A DNA stretch of 64,000 bases, taken from the NCBI GenBank assembly GCA_022844345.1, contig JALHLU010000002.1:351028-415027 (forward strand). The letters are read 5' to 3'. Below, one piece after another: positions 8,553 to 17,769 of the stretch. A program made the position numbers and the translations under genes. This stretch comes from Hyphomonadaceae bacterium (GTDB lineage: Bacteria; Pseudomonadota; Alphaproteobacteria; Caulobacterales; Hyphomonadaceae). How positions within the stretch are numbered: the first letter of the stretch is position 1; each line of letters begins with the position of its first letter. The notes beneath the pieces are model-generated. The model did not search any database. It had not been told where the DNA came from and worked only from the letters and a program-made list of their open reading frames with translations.

Positions 8553-9995
8553 TCAGGTCCGGTCGCGCGTTTCGCGGTTCCAGAACAGGAAATAGAGGCT
8601 CATCACCATCATGACGCCGAACACGGCGAGAACCATGCTGGCCAACTTCGGCTCGCCTGCCTCGGGGCCCGGCCCGCTGAACGCCTCGACCGCGCCAACG
8701 GCAAATCCAACCACAGACAGCACAAGGACGATGATCCAGGGCGCGTGCATGATCAGGCGGCCAGATACCAGGCCGACCCGGCGCGCCTGGCCGTTGACGA
8801 TCCGGGCCTTGCGCTCAGCCTCGGCGAAGATGTCTTCCGGGCGGCGTCCGGGCTCGAACGTTTCGGTGTCGTCGATGAGGCGGCGCCTGCGCTCTGTCTC
8901 GGCCGCCGACAGCGTCTCGGTCGGCGAATCAAAATCCGGCAGGCCTTCGCGGACGGTCTCGCGAACGTTCTCATTGTCGGCGTGGTTTGCTGGGCTGGCA
9001 GGTTCTGCCTCGTCAGCCACACGTTGCGCCGGCTCGGCGCGCGCATCCAGCGTCGCTTCGGCGCGCTTCAGGATCGACCGCACACGCTCGGCGAGAACGC
9101 GGCCGGCTTGCTCAAGCTCGTCCGGCGTCTTGATGCGAACGGGCTCTTCGGCTGGCGGAGCAGGTTCGGCGGCGACGTTCGGCGCCGGCTCTTCGACCTG
9201 CACCGCGGCCTCGGGCTGCGGATCGGCTTCCCATTGCGCGTGTTGCGCTTGCGGTTCGGCGCGGGGAGGTTCGGGCGGGGTCACCAGCGTGCCGGGCGGC
9301 AGCGCGATCTCCGGCGCAGGCGTGATCGCCTCGCGCGTCCGCTCGGCAAGGCGGCGTACCGCCTCGGCAATATCGACAGACGGACCCTGCCCTGGCGGGC
9401 GCGAGACAACCGGCGCCCGGTCATCATCCTCGTCATTGGCATGGGCGCGCGGATGGTCGGGCGCTGCATCCAGCACGTCCATCTCGGGCCGCACGATGGA
9501 CGAAGGCGCAGCCGCCGGCCCACTCGGGTGGTCAAGGAACATCGATTTCTCGGCCGCGCGGCGGCGCACCAGCGCATCCACCACGATAACCCGGCCATGC
9601 AGGCGCGCGCGGCGCCACAGGTCAAAGCCGTTGGCGGCGGCAAGATAGTCGCCCGAATTCAGGTTGCGCAGGATATCGCTGTCGCGGAACTGCGCCGGCG
9701 TGATATTGAACACCAGCGACACCAGCGCATCGAACTGGTTCTGCAGAAGCGGGGCGAACACGCTGTTCGCAATGGCGTCCTCGGCCGGCTTCAGATCATA
9801 GACCAGCAGGTCCTCGGCGTCCTTCTCGCTGATGGTCAGGCCCTCGCGGGCGGTGCGCACATGGCCATAGCCGATCGTCCACCGGCCGCCGGGCAGCTGG
9901 GTCGCGGATTCACGAAAGCCCTCGAAGCTCTTGATGAGCTGGAGCCCCGTTGGCGATGTACGCAATCGTCCTGCCATCGTCCTGACCTGATACAT
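8553..9995 (-). CDS. spmX: SpmX-type polar muramidase-like protein
   Basis: Three parts are visible. Residues about 13-155 are a GH24 (T4-lysozyme-like) domain with FEGFRE, RWTIGYGH (38-45), LLVYDLKPAE and VVDALVRRRAAEKSMFL. Residues about 157-410 are an acidic, Pro/Ala/Glu-rich linker. Two transmembrane helices lie near 418-437 and 451-471. This order is that of Caulobacter SpmX, which localises the kinase DivJ to the stalked pole and in relatives directs stalk placement. Glu25 is kept, but the Asp of the lysozyme triad is replaced (TQLPGGRWT), as in known SpmX domains with altered clefts. The start may be ATG 9995 or ATG 9977. It follows mgtE on the same strand by 65 nt. Confidence 0.88.
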   Translation of the reverse strand: MYQVRTMAGRLRTSPTGLQLIKSFEGFRESATQLPGGRWTIGYGHVRTAREGLTISEKDAEDLLVYDLKPAEDAIANSVFAPLLQNQFDALVSLVFNITPAQFRDSDILRNLNSGDYLAAANGFDLWRRARLHGRVIVVDALVRRRAAEKSMFLDHPSGPAAAPSSIVRPEMDVLDAAPDHPRAHANDEDDDRAPVVSRPPGQGPSVDIAEAVRRLAERTREAITPAPEIALPPGTLVTPPEPPRAEPQAQHAQWEADPQPEAAVQVEEPAPNVAAEPAPPAEEPVRIKTPDELEQAGRVLAERVRSILKRAEATLDARAEPAQRVADEAEPASPANHADNENVRETVREGLPDFDSPTETLSAAETERRRRLIDDTETFEPGRRPEDIFAEAERKARIVNGQARRVGLVSGRLIMHAPWIIVLVLSVVGFAVGAVEAFSGPGPEAGEPKLASMVLAVFGVMMVMSLYFLFWNRETRDRT

Positions 9996-10060
9996 CCCCC
10001 ACGAAACTCGCCTCCACGTTGCAACGGAGACGCCAATCTCGTGGAAAAGGGCACCAGCCG

Positions 10061-11473
10061 TTACACGAGCGTCAGGCTCGCCATGCCGAGAAAGACGAAA
10101 AAGCCCATCATATCAATGCTGGTCAGCACAAAGACCGAGGAGGCGACAGCGGGGTCCTGCCCCAGCCGGACAATCGTCAGCGGCGCAAGAATCCCGATCA
10201 GGCCCGCCCACATGAAGGTCGCGCCCATGGCGACCAGCATGACGAGGCTCAGCTTCACATCCTGGAACCACAGCAGAACGATCAGCGCGGCAAGGCACGC
10301 GATCAGCGCCCCGTTAATCATGGCGGTCAGCGCCTCGCGCCGGATGGCGCGCCGCGCCAGCTGCCCTTCCAGCTCACGCTCGGCGATGGCGCGCACGGCG
10401 ACCGCCAGCGACTGCGATCCGGCGCTCCCGCCCAGCGCAACGACCACCGGCATGAGGAACGCCAGGGCAACGACCTTGTCGATCACCACGGCAAACAGCG
10501 ACACCACGATGGAGGCGAGGAAAGCCGTCACAAGGTTCAGCAACAGCCACGGGCTGCGCGCACGCACGGCCGAGAACACCGACTGGTTGACGCCCGCCTC
10601 GCTCACGCCCGACAGCGCGAGGATGTCCTCCTCAGCCTCTTCCTTGATGACGTCCACAACGTCATCGATGGTGATCATGCCGGTCAGCCGCCCGGCCTCG
10701 TCCACGACAGGCGCGGAGGCGAGGTTGTACTGCCGGAACAGGTAGGCGACTTCCTCCTGGTCCATCTCCGGATGCACCTGGACAGGCGCCTCCTTCATGA
10801 TGGCCTGCAGCGGCGTATCCCGCGGATGGCGCACCAGCCCCGATACCGGCACAGTGCCCTGAAGCCGGAACGCCGGATCCACCAGGTAGATCTCGAAGAA
10901 GACTTCCGGCAGGTCGTCCTCTGGCACCGTCCGCATGTGGTCGATGGCCTGCCCCACGCTCCAGAACACCGGGGCCGCCACGAAGGCGCGCTGCATCAGG
11001 CGGCCGGCGGTTTCCTCGTCGAAGGCCAGCGCGCTCTCGATCGCGGCGCGGTCGCTCGCCGACACCTTGTTGAGGATGCGCGCGCGGCGATCCTCTTCCA
11101 TGTCGTTGAGCAGGAAGGATGCGTCGTCTGAATCGAGGTGCCCGATCATCGCCGTCACGGCGGCGTCGGTCAGCTCGTGCAGGGCATCGAGGCGCGCCGA
11201 GTCGGAGAGTTCGGCAACCGCTTCGGCCGGCAGGTGTTTGCCCAGCAGGTGGATCGCCTTCCGGAACGCCTCCGGAGGCAGATGCTCCAGCAGGTCGGCG
11301 GTGTCGGCTGGGTGCAGCTCCTTCACGGTCCGCCACAGGGCCGGCTTGTCGCCATCGCCAACCGCGCCGACGAACTGCGCGATGAAAGCGGGAGAAATAC
11401 CGCCTAAGTTTTCCGTGGTTTCGGGGTTTTCCAGTTCAGGCGGAGACGCGCCGGGGTCGCGGGTGTCATTCAT
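10061..11473 (-). CDS. mgtE: MgtE magnesium transporter
   Basis: MgtE is a dimeric Mg2+ channel gated by cytosolic Mg2+ sensing. The 470-aa protein shows the N-domain (about 30-145, HPADTADLLEHLPPEAF and a repeat of helical hairpins), two CBS motifs (about 150-275, ending GRLTGMITIDDVVDVIKEEAEED) and a C-terminal membrane domain of five helices with PVVVALGGSAGSQSLAVAVR. Length and order match the family. No Mg2+-responsive riboswitch is evident upstream; the start is only 46 nt from the tRNA-Leu 3' end. Confidence 0.96.
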   Translation of the reverse strand: MNDTRDPGASPPELENPETTENLGGISPAFIAQFVGAVGDGDKPALWRTVKELHPADTADLLEHLPPEAFRKAIHLLGKHLPAEAVAELSDSARLDALHELTDAAVTAMIGHLDSDDASFLLNDMEEDRRARILNKVSASDRAAIESALAFDEETAGRLMQRAFVAAPVFWSVGQAIDHMRTVPEDDLPEVFFEIYLVDPAFRLQGTVPVSGLVRHPRDTPLQAIMKEAPVQVHPEMDQEEVAYLFRQYNLASAPVVDEAGRLTGMITIDDVVDVIKEEAEEDILALSGVSEAGVNQSVFSAVRARSPWLLLNLVTAFLASIVVSLFAVVIDKVVALAFLMPVVVALGGSAGSQSLAVAVRAIAERELEGQLARRAIRREALTAMINGALIACLAALIVLLWFQDVKLSLVMLVAMGATFMWAGLIGILAPLTIVRLGQDPAVASSVFVLTSIDMMGFFVFLGMASLTLV

Positions 11474-11518
11474 GGCGACCTCCGTCTATCCGGCGTGTAT
11501 CTCGCTTCTGAAGTAACC

Positions 11519-11603
11519 TGGTGCGGTCGAGAAGACTCGAACTTCCACGCCTTGCGGCGCTACCACCTCAAGGTAGTGCGTCTACCAATTCCGCCACGAC
11601 CGC
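11519..11603 (-). tRNA. tRNA-Leu (anticodon GAG)
   Basis: Read on the minus strand, the acceptor stem GCGGTCG pairs with CGACCGC, followed by discriminator A and an encoded CCA. The D-arm has GTGGCGGAATTGGTAGACGC, the anticodon stem CTACC/GGTAG encloses the loop TTGAGGT, so the anticodon is GAG, and a long variable arm of type II precedes the T-arm GTTCGAGTC. The 85-nt length is normal for tRNA-Leu. It reads CUC/CUU codons, which are heavily used in this GC-rich genome. Confidence 0.97.
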
Positions 11604-11698
11604 ACGTCAGGCAAGCGCGCCGTATATGCCGGGTTTCGTGGAATGTGAAGAGCGAATGTGGAGCCGGAAAATCCGGGCAAAAACCGGCGACTGCCCGG

Positions 11699-11953
11699 CT
11701 ATTGTTCCGTGGCGAAGTAGTCCTGCACGATGGCGGCGCCGGTGATCGAGACCGATATCTTGTCGTTTTCGATGACCAGCTCCCCCCGGGCGATGGGGTG
11801 GTTATTGGCAAGAATCCAGACCTCGTCGTTCTCCTGCGTATCCAGCTGGATCACGGCGCCCCGGCCCATCCGCAGCAATTGCTGCATGGGGATCAGCGCC
11901 CTGCCGAGCAGAACGGTGATTTCAACGCCAACCTGATCCAGTTGCGAGTGCAC
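11699..11953 (-). CDS. fliN: FliN-like flagellar switch / SpoA-domain protein
   Basis: The 84-aa product is almost entirely a SpoA (FliN/SpaO C-terminal) domain: [31 protein letters not shown], then [25 protein letters not shown]. FliN forms the lower C-ring of the flagellar motor switch and binds CheY-type regulators. The start is GTG at 11953 with GGAG 7 nt upstream. It is short (a typical FliN has an extra N-terminal region) and stands alone with no other flagellar genes in the window. It is head-to-head with lipB. Confidence 0.85.
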   Translation of the reverse strand: MHSQLDQVGVEITVLLGRALIPMQQLLRMGRGAVIQLDTQENDEVWILANNHPIARGELVIENDKISVSITGAAIVQDYFATEQ

Positions 11954-12008
11954 GCGGATGCTCCGATATAGCGGCTACACTTTCCCCGTTCGGATTGCGG
12001 ACAGGTTA

Positions 12009-12683
12009 ATGACCACCCAATGGGCCATTTCTGAAGGACTTGTGGATTATCCACAGGCCGTCCGCGCGATGGAATCGCGCGCCGCAGCCATTGCGGCCGG
12101 CGACGCCCCCGAACTGGTCTGGCTGCTGGAGCACCCGCCGCTCTACACAAGGGGCGCCAGCGCCCAGGAAGGCGACCTCAAGGACCCCACCCGATTCCCC
12201 GTCTTCGATAGCCAGCGCGGCGGCCAGTTCACCTATCACGGCCCCGGCCAGCGCGTGGCCTATGTGATGCTCGACCTCACCAGGCGCGGGCGCGATGTGA
12301 AGCAGTTCGTCTGCTCGCTCGAGAACTGGATCATCGGCACGCTGGCCGGCTTCAACATCAAGGGCGAACGCCGCGCCGGCCGGGTCGGCGTCTGGGTCGA
12401 CCGCACCCGCCCGGGAGGCCAGCTCCGCGAAGACAAGATCGCCGCCATCGGCGTCCGCCTCAAGCGCTGGGTCAGCTATCACGGCATAAGCCTGAACGTG
12501 GAACCCGACCTCTCCCACTTCGGCGGCATCACGCCGTGTGGAGTGAGTGACCCGGGACTAGGCGTCACGTCGCTGGCCGACCTCGGCTACCTCGTCTCGA
12601 TGCACGAGGTCGATATCGCGCTGAAGGCGGCGTTCGAGGAGGTGTTCGGGGCGGTGGAGCGGGTTGCGCCGCCGCTTCGGTAA
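12009..12683 (+). CDS. lipB: Octanoyl-[ACP]:protein N-octanoyltransferase
   Basis: LipB moves the octanoyl group from acyl-carrier protein to lipoyl domains, the first step of lipoate assembly. The 224-aa protein has [15 protein letters not shown], the YHGPGQ motif (His78) and the catalytic pair Lys143 ([11 protein letters not shown]) and Cys177 ([17 protein letters not shown]). Start 12009 is preferred because it begins at the usual point before the DYPQAVRAM helix; the ATG at 11958 would add 17 unusual residues and almost abut the divergent fliN start. No LipA is adjacent. Confidence 0.95.
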   Translation: MTTQWAISEGLVDYPQAVRAMESRAAAIAAGDAPELVWLLEHPPLYTRGASAQEGDLKDPTRFPVFDSQRGGQFTYHGPGQRVAYVMLDLTRRGRDVKQFVCSLENWIIGTLAGFNIKGERRAGRVGVWVDRTRPGGQLREDKIAAIGVRLKRWVSYHGISLNVEPDLSHFGGITPCGVSDPGLGVTSLADLGYLVSMHEVDIALKAAFEEVFGAVERVAPPLR

Positions 12684-12944
12684 TGGACGGAGCTGGAATC
12701 CTGAGGGTCTGGAACTGGCCCATTACTGCCTCTAGTCAGAAGCGGAGAATGCTACGGCATCGTCGTCAGCAAGAACTGGCGAAGCAACCTCGAATGACGA
12801 CGTCAGCGAAGTCCGGCAGTTGATGTGAGTATATCAGGTTGGTCTCACGACATCCTCGATAACGCCTGCCGGACAAAGCCCGTCAAAACGTCTCTTTCAA
12901 GCTGGCCTTGGGCGTGAAATTGTATCGCAAATTCAACCAGAGGT

Positions 12945-14249
12945 ATGACGAAGATGGCCAAGAAAAGCCGCCACCCGGAAACCATCGTTCTGCACGCAGG
13001 CTGGCGCGCAGATCCAACGACCGGAGCCGTGGCGCCGCCCATCTATCAAACCACCTCGTTTCAGTTCCAGAGCGCCGAACACGCCTCGAACCTTTTCGCC
13101 CTGAAGGAACTAGGCAACATTTACACCCGCCTCGGAAATCCTACGACGGCGATCCTGGAGGATCGGATCGCCGCGCTTGAGGGCGGAGCGGCGGCGGTCG
13201 CTCTGGCGTCGGGTCAGGCCGCCTCGGCCTTTTCGATCCAGAACCTGGCACGGGCGGGCGACAATGTGGTCAGTTCAACTGACCTCTACGGCGGCACGTG
13301 GAATCTGTTTGCCAATACGCTCAAGGATCTCGGCATCGAGGTTCGCTTCGCCGACCCGGCCGATCCAGAGTCCTTCCGGCGCGCAACCGACGACCGCACG
13401 CGCGCATATTATGCGGAGACCTTGCCCAATCCGAAGCTGGCGGTCTTCCCGATCGCAGAGGTGGCGGCCATCGGAAGACCGCTAGGCATCCCCCTGATCA
13501 TGGACAATACCGCCGCCCCGCTCCTCTGCCGACCGCTGGACCACGGTGCGGCTGTCGTCGTCTATTCGACCACCAAATACATCGGCGGGCATGGTACCTC
13601 GATCGGTGGCGTCCTGATCGACGGCGGCAATTTCGACTGGGAAGCCAATCCCGAACGCCAGCCGCTCTTCAACACCCCGGACCCGAGTTATCACGGCGCG
13701 GTCTGGAGCAACGCGGTGAAGGGGCTCGGTCCGATCGCATACGCTATTCGAGCGCGCGTGGTCCTGTTGCGCGATCTCGGCGCGGCGATGTCGCCCTTCA
13801 ACGCCTTCCAGTTCCTGCAGGGCATGGAGACGCTTCCGCTTCGGATGCCGCGGCACTGCGCCAATGCTCTGGCGGTGGTCGAGTTTCTGAAAGGCCGAAA
13901 GGACGTCGCGCAGGTCATCCACCCTTCGATTCAGACGGGGGTGAAGCGAGAGCGAGCCGACAAGTATCTGTCAGGTGGCTATGGCGGCCTTGTCGGGTTC
14001 GAACTCGTGGGCGGGCGCGAGGCTGGCCGCAAGTTCATCGACGCGCTTGAGCTGTTCTATCATGTGGCCAATATCGGCGACGCACGCAGCCTCGCCATCC
14101 ATCCCGCGAGCACAACTCACTCCCAGCTAACGCCAGAGGAGCAGCTGGCGACCGGTGTGACCGACGGTTATGTGCGGCTGTCGGTTGGCCTGGAACACAT
14201 CGAAGACATCATCGCTGATCTAGAGAGCGCGCTGGCCACCGCCGGATAG
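12945..14249 (+). CDS. metY: O-acetylhomoserine sulfhydrylase (Cys/Met metabolism PLP enzyme)
   Basis: This is a cystathionine-gamma-synthase-type PLP enzyme that makes homocysteine from O-acetylhomoserine and sulfide. Features: HAGWRADPTTGAVAPPIYQTTSF at the N-terminus, YTRLGNPTTAILEDRIAALEGG, and schiff-base Lys211 in YSTTKYIGGHG. The 434-aa length and the loop FDWEANPERQPLFNTPDPSYHG are typical of the O-acetylhomoserine sulfhydrylase branch rather than MetB/MetC. The start is ATG 12945 or 12954 (AGAGG upstream fits the second better). The 261-nt leader was inspected for a SAM riboswitch, and none was recognised. Confidence 0.92.
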   Translation: MTKMAKKSRHPETIVLHAGWRADPTTGAVAPPIYQTTSFQFQSAEHASNLFALKELGNIYTRLGNPTTAILEDRIAALEGGAAAVALASGQAASAFSIQNLARAGDNVVSSTDLYGGTWNLFANTLKDLGIEVRFADPADPESFRRATDDRTRAYYAETLPNPKLAVFPIAEVAAIGRPLGIPLIMDNTAAPLLCRPLDHGAAVVVYSTTKYIGGHGTSIGGVLIDGGNFDWEANPERQPLFNTPDPSYHGAVWSNAVKGLGPIAYAIRARVVLLRDLGAAMSPFNAFQFLQGMETLPLRMPRHCANALAVVEFLKGRKDVAQVIHPSIQTGVKRERADKYLSGGYGGLVGFELVGGREAGRKFIDALELFYHVANIGDARSLAIHPASTTHSQLTPEEQLATGVTDGYVRLSVGLEHIEDIIADLESALATAG

Positions 14250-14581
14250 CCTTCCAGAGGGGTCATCAAGAGCCCGATCCGTGTCAGACATCGGGGGGGC
14301 GACGCAGTCCTGCTAGCTCCCGCAGCGTTCGTTTTGGCGGGATGATTGGCAGCAATGAAGCGATAAGCCGTCATTCGGCGACGGAAGCTTGATCAAGCAC
14401 TCCGCCGACATCCTACTGTCAACGAGGCGAGCAACCCCGCCCTGCAGAGTAGGCCAAGACGCAATGAAGATACCGCGAAGGAGACGGCCGAACGTCGACG
14501 CACCTAAATCGCCAGAGTTGACGCTGTGGCGGCGATGATCGCCCTCTTCGCAAGGGAATTCATGCAGCCGCCAATCCGGTT
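14250..14581. other. Gene-free stretch after metY
   Basis: The 332 bases between the metY stop and the rpsU stop (convergent genes) hold no coding-like frame, no clear hairpin with a T-run, and no recognised RNA. The composition is slightly less GC-rich than the genes. Confidence 0.6.
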
Positions 14582-14815
14582 CTAGGGCCGGGTCGAGACC
14601 GGCTTCGGGAGAATGCCTTCGCGCTGGGCGCGTTTGCGGGCCAGCTTCCGGGCCCGGCGCACGGCTTCGGCTTTCCGGCGGGCCTTGGCCTCGGAAGGCT
14701 TCTCATAAGCGGTGCGGGCCTTCATTTCCCGGAAGACACCCTCGCGTTGCATCTTTTTCTTGAGCGCTTTCAACGCCTGGTCGACGTTGTTGTCTCGGAC
14801 CACGATCAGTACGAT
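14582..14815 (-). CDS. rpsU: 30S ribosomal protein S21, probable AUC start
   Basis: S21 joins the small subunit near the anti-Shine-Dalgarno region and helps initiation. The core [62 protein letters not shown] (positions about 6-68, quoted here only as landmarks) is the alphaproteobacterial form. No ATG, GTG or TTG sits at the conserved start. A strong GGAG lies 8 nt before an ATC codon at 14815; reading from it gives [10 protein letters not shown], the same length as the usual M-V-Q-x-x-V-R-D-N-N. Canonical alternatives are ATG 14881, which adds 22 odd residues, or a GTG inside the conserved strand. A sequencing error is possible. Confidence 0.85.
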   Translation of the reverse strand: MVLIVVRDNNVDQALKALKKKMQREGVFREMKARTAYEKPSEAKARRKAEAVRRARKLARKRAQREGILPKPVSTRP

Positions 14816-15096
14816 TTGAAACTCTCCATCGCTGCCCCGCCGTGCTTTAGCCACGCCGGATGGTTCGGGCCCCGATATCATGGAAAATCCGTCCCGCCTA
14901 TCCTTCGCGCGCGAGGGCGCCGACGGCCAAAAACAAGGGGGCACGGACCCGCCGACAGTCAAATCGTCGCATCGAGGGCTTGGACACAAATCGCCCCGCT
15001 TGGGCCCCGGGGGCTGCTTCCCCCTTAGTCCCTGATCAGCCGAACGACTGTTTTCAATGAAAAACGGCCGCGCAGGGCGCCTCTGGACAGTTGGCG

Positions 15097-15351
15097 TTAT
15101 CCCCCACTCAAAGGCGGCAACAGAGCAATCTCATCCGCCGTCGAAATCCGCGTCCCCGCCTCATCCGCCACCATCTCCTGGTTTACGGCAATCCGCACGG
15201 TCTTCGCCTTCAGCATGTCCGCCAGATCAGGATTGAGATGCGCCAGCATCGCGCGCAACTCGGCCGCCGTGCCCACGCCCTCGGGCAGCTCGATCGAAGC
15301 CACGCCAAACGCATCCTTCAACCGCCCGAACAGGAGGATCACACCAGCCAT
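15097..15351 (-). CDS. moaD: Molybdopterin synthase small subunit MoaD
   Basis: MoaD is the ubiquitin-like sulfur carrier that, as a C-terminal thiocarboxylate, donates sulfur to precursor Z with MoaE. The 84-aa protein has [12 protein letters not shown] at the start, [10 protein letters not shown] and the terminal ALLPPLSGG with the essential Gly-Gly. It overlaps the moaA stop by one base (TGATG), so translation is coupled. MoaE is encoded about 5.3 kb away, in a second cluster. Confidence 0.95.
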   Translation of the reverse strand: MAGVILLFGRLKDAFGVASIELPEGVGTAAELRAMLAHLNPDLADMLKAKTVRIAVNQEMVADEAGTRISTADEIALLPPLSGG

Positions 15352-16421
15352 CAGCCGCCCGTATGAGACATGGTGCGGGGCGAGGCCGGCGTCGCCAGCC
15401 GCGCCGCATCGAAGTCATGCCCCTTCGGCTTACGCTCGATCCCGCCCAGGATCGCCTCGCGCAGCGCCTTGCCAGAAGGATCAGCCCGCAGCGCCTCGCG
15501 CAGGTCCGCGCCGTCCTCGCGCCCGAGACACGTATAAAGCCGCCCCGTACACGTCACGCGCACGCGGTTGCAGCTCTCGCAGAAATTGTGCGTCAGCGGC
15601 GTGATGAAACCGAGCCGCCCGCCCGTCTCCGCCACCTTCACATAGCGCGCAGGCCCGCTCGTCCTGAAGTCGATGTCCGTCATCGTTAACTGCTGCGCCA
15701 GATCAGCCCGCACCTTGTCGAGCGGCAGGAAATCCTCGACGCGGTCGGTCTCCGCCTCGCCCATCGGCATCGTCTCGATCAGCGTGATGTCGGCCCCGCG
15801 CTCATGCGCAAAACGGATCAGGTCCGGGATCTCGTCCTCGTTCGTGCCGGCCAGCGCCACGGTGTTGATCTTCACCTTCAGCCCGGCCGCAATCGCCGCG
15901 TCGATCCCCTTCAGCACATCATCCAGCATGTCCCGCCGCGAGATGCGCTCGAACACATCGCGCTTCAGCGTATCGAGCGACACATTGATCCGCCGCATGC
16001 CGATGGCCGACAACTCGCCCGCATACTTCGCCAGCAGCGTGCCATTTGTCGTCATGGTGAGATCGTTGAGGCCATTCCCCAGATGCCGCGAGAACCGCGC
16101 CATCAGCTCCGTGATATCCTTCCGCACCAGCGGCTCACCGCCCGTGATCCGCAGCTTGTCGACGCCGAACGCGGCAAACGCCGTCACCAGCTCGTCGAGC
16201 TCTTCGAACGACAGCACATCCTTGCGCGGCAGGAACGTCATCCGCTCCGGCATGCAGTAGGTGCAGCGCAGGTCACACCGGTCCGTGATCGACAGCCGCA
16301 GATAGCTAACCCGCCGCCCATGCGAATCGACAAGCTTGCCCTGCCCCGCCGCGAGCGCCGCAGGCGAGGCCTCCGATGCGGGCCGCGCCGCAGGTTTCGC
16401 ATTGATCAGGGTGTAAGCCAT
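15351..16421 (-). CDS. moaA: GTP 3',8-cyclase MoaA
   Basis: MoaA is the radical-SAM enzyme that converts GTP to 3',8-cyclo-GTP, the first step of molybdenum cofactor synthesis. The N-terminal [4Fe-4S] motif is CDLRCTYC (Cys49, 53, 56), followed by [11 protein letters not shown]. The second cluster is built by [15 protein letters not shown] with CLG further on, and the chain ends in HTGG, the Gly-Gly tail needed for activity in MoaA proteins. At 356 aa it is a little longer than usual owing to an Ala-rich N-terminal extension of about 28 residues. It is the first gene of moaA-moaD. Confidence 0.97.
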   Translation of the reverse strand: MAYTLINAKPAARPASEASPAALAAGQGKLVDSHGRRVSYLRLSITDRCDLRCTYCMPERMTFLPRKDVLSFEELDELVTAFAAFGVDKLRITGGEPLVRKDITELMARFSRHLGNGLNDLTMTTNGTLLAKYAGELSAIGMRRINVSLDTLKRDVFERISRRDMLDDVLKGIDAAIAAGLKVKINTVALAGTNEDEIPDLIRFAHERGADITLIETMPMGEAETDRVEDFLPLDKVRADLAQQLTMTDIDFRTSGPARYVKVAETGGRLGFITPLTHNFCESCNRVRVTCTGRLYTCLGREDGADLREALRADPSGKALREAILGGIERKPKGHDFDAARLATPASPRTMSHTGG

Positions 16422-16509
16422 CTGCCCCGCAGCATAGCGTTATAGTTTTCCAAGTCGAGCGGTCGGAGGTCTGATCTCGGGATTTGTCATGTCGTGCGCC
16501 TGCCGGCCC

Positions 16510-17721
16510 TCATCGCGTCGCTTCGGCGTCCAAAGCGCGCTGAACCGCGCGGTAAAAGCCGTTCCGCGCCTCCCACTCGCCATCCACATCCCCGTCAGCG
16601 CTGGTCCAGTTGCTGTTGGACGCGATGACAAGTTGGCGAGCAGGATCGATGAAGATGCCTTGGCCGAAGATGCCATCCGCCTGAAACGAGCCATCCTCCC
16701 AGGTCCACCACTGATAGCCATAGCCAAGACCCGGCGTTCCCGTAGGCGCCTGTTGGCGTGTCGCCTGCTCCAACCATCCGTCGGGAAGGACAGCCGCCCC
16801 GCCCGCAACGCCCCCTTCCATGATGAACTGACCAAACCGCGCGAAATCGCGGGTTGAGGCCTGTATGCAGCAACCCGTCATCTCGAGCCCGGTCGAACCG
16901 AGCAGCCACGTCGCGTCCTGCTCCATTCCATATGGCCCCCAGATTTTTTCCGAGAGGTATTGGGCAGGCGACTTGTCTGTCGCGCGGGCAACCAGCACGC
17001 CAACCAGATTGGTCTCACCCGTCGAATAGTTCCAGACAGTCCCCGGCGGATGGGCGCGCTTCAGCGTCCGCATGTAGCTGACGGTCGTGTCCATGCCAGC
17101 CTCGGGCACGTGCAGATCGTACAGCGCCACGTCCGACTTCGGGTCGCTGTAATCCTCTTTCCAGCCCACGCCAGACGTCATCGTCATGAGCTGCTTCACA
17201 CTCACGCCGTCGTACGCGGATCCCTTCAGCTCAGGCAGGTATTCCGTGACCTGATCCTCCAGCCCGCCGATGTGCCCGTCCCGAACCGCAGCGCCGAGCA
17301 GCGTCGACGTCATAGACTTCGCGACCGAGAAACTCGTCCACCGCCCACCCGGCTTGAAGTCGAGGCCGTAGCGCTCCAACCGCACCTTGCCCTTGTGCAG
17401 AATGACAAGCCCCGCCGTCTGCTGGCTCGCCATGTAGGCATCAAGCGCGATGCCGGGATCAAGCTGCGCACCGGCCTCAAGCGCATGCACAGACGTCCCC
17501 GCCTTGATCGGGTTCGAGGAAACGATGAAGGGAATCTGGTCCATCATCCGGAACGTGGCGCTTCGCTGCCCCTGGCTCCAGAACAGGACATCGCGCCCGG
17601 CGGGCGGATTGGCCAAGAGCGCGCGCCAGTCCGGCCCGATCAGAAACCAGCCCACGCCGATCGCGGCGGCCAACACGCCGAGCGACAGCAGAACGACCTT
17701 CAACCAGGCTGATTTAAACAT
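16510..17721 (-). CDS. Serine hydrolase, class C beta-lactamase family
   Basis: The 403-aa protein has one N-terminal membrane or signal segment (about 7-29) and a beta-lactamase/D-ala-D-ala peptidase fold. The SxxK motif is SVAK (Ser132, Lys135), the YxN-type motif is YST at 232-234 in VWNYSTGETN, and the helical segment LMTMTSGVGW is typical. The architecture resembles 6-aminohexanoate-dimer hydrolases and other esterases of family VIII more than true AmpC enzymes. It probably acts in the periplasm. The neighbour downstream (moaA) is on the same strand, but the 88-nt gap argues for separate units. Confidence 0.87.
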   Translation of the reverse strand: MFKSAWLKVVLLSLGVLAAAIGVGWFLIGPDWRALLANPPAGRDVLFWSQGQRSATFRMMDQIPFIVSSNPIKAGTSVHALEAGAQLDPGIALDAYMASQQTAGLVILHKGKVRLERYGLDFKPGGRWTSFSVAKSMTSTLLGAAVRDGHIGGLEDQVTEYLPELKGSAYDGVSVKQLMTMTSGVGWKEDYSDPKSDVALYDLHVPEAGMDTTVSYMRTLKRAHPPGTVWNYSTGETNLVGVLVARATDKSPAQYLSEKIWGPYGMEQDATWLLGSTGLEMTGCCIQASTRDFARFGQFIMEGGVAGGAAVLPDGWLEQATRQQAPTGTPGLGYGYQWWTWEDGSFQADGIFGQGIFIDPARQLVIASNSNWTSADGDVDGEWEARNGFYRAVQRALDAEATR

Positions 17722-17769
17722 TCGCTGGCTCTCACTCCCCGGGTTCGAAGGTCGCCTAACCGCAGCGCC

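Noticed and set aside
8460-10745. 761-aa plus-strand open frame opposite spmX and mgtE
   Set aside because: High-GC shadow: it has no domain pattern or natural start, and the minus-strand genes are certain.
12684-12944. Possible SAM riboswitch before metY
   Set aside because: No SAM-II, SAM-V or SAM/SAH pattern could be matched by eye; the leader shows only short, weak stems.
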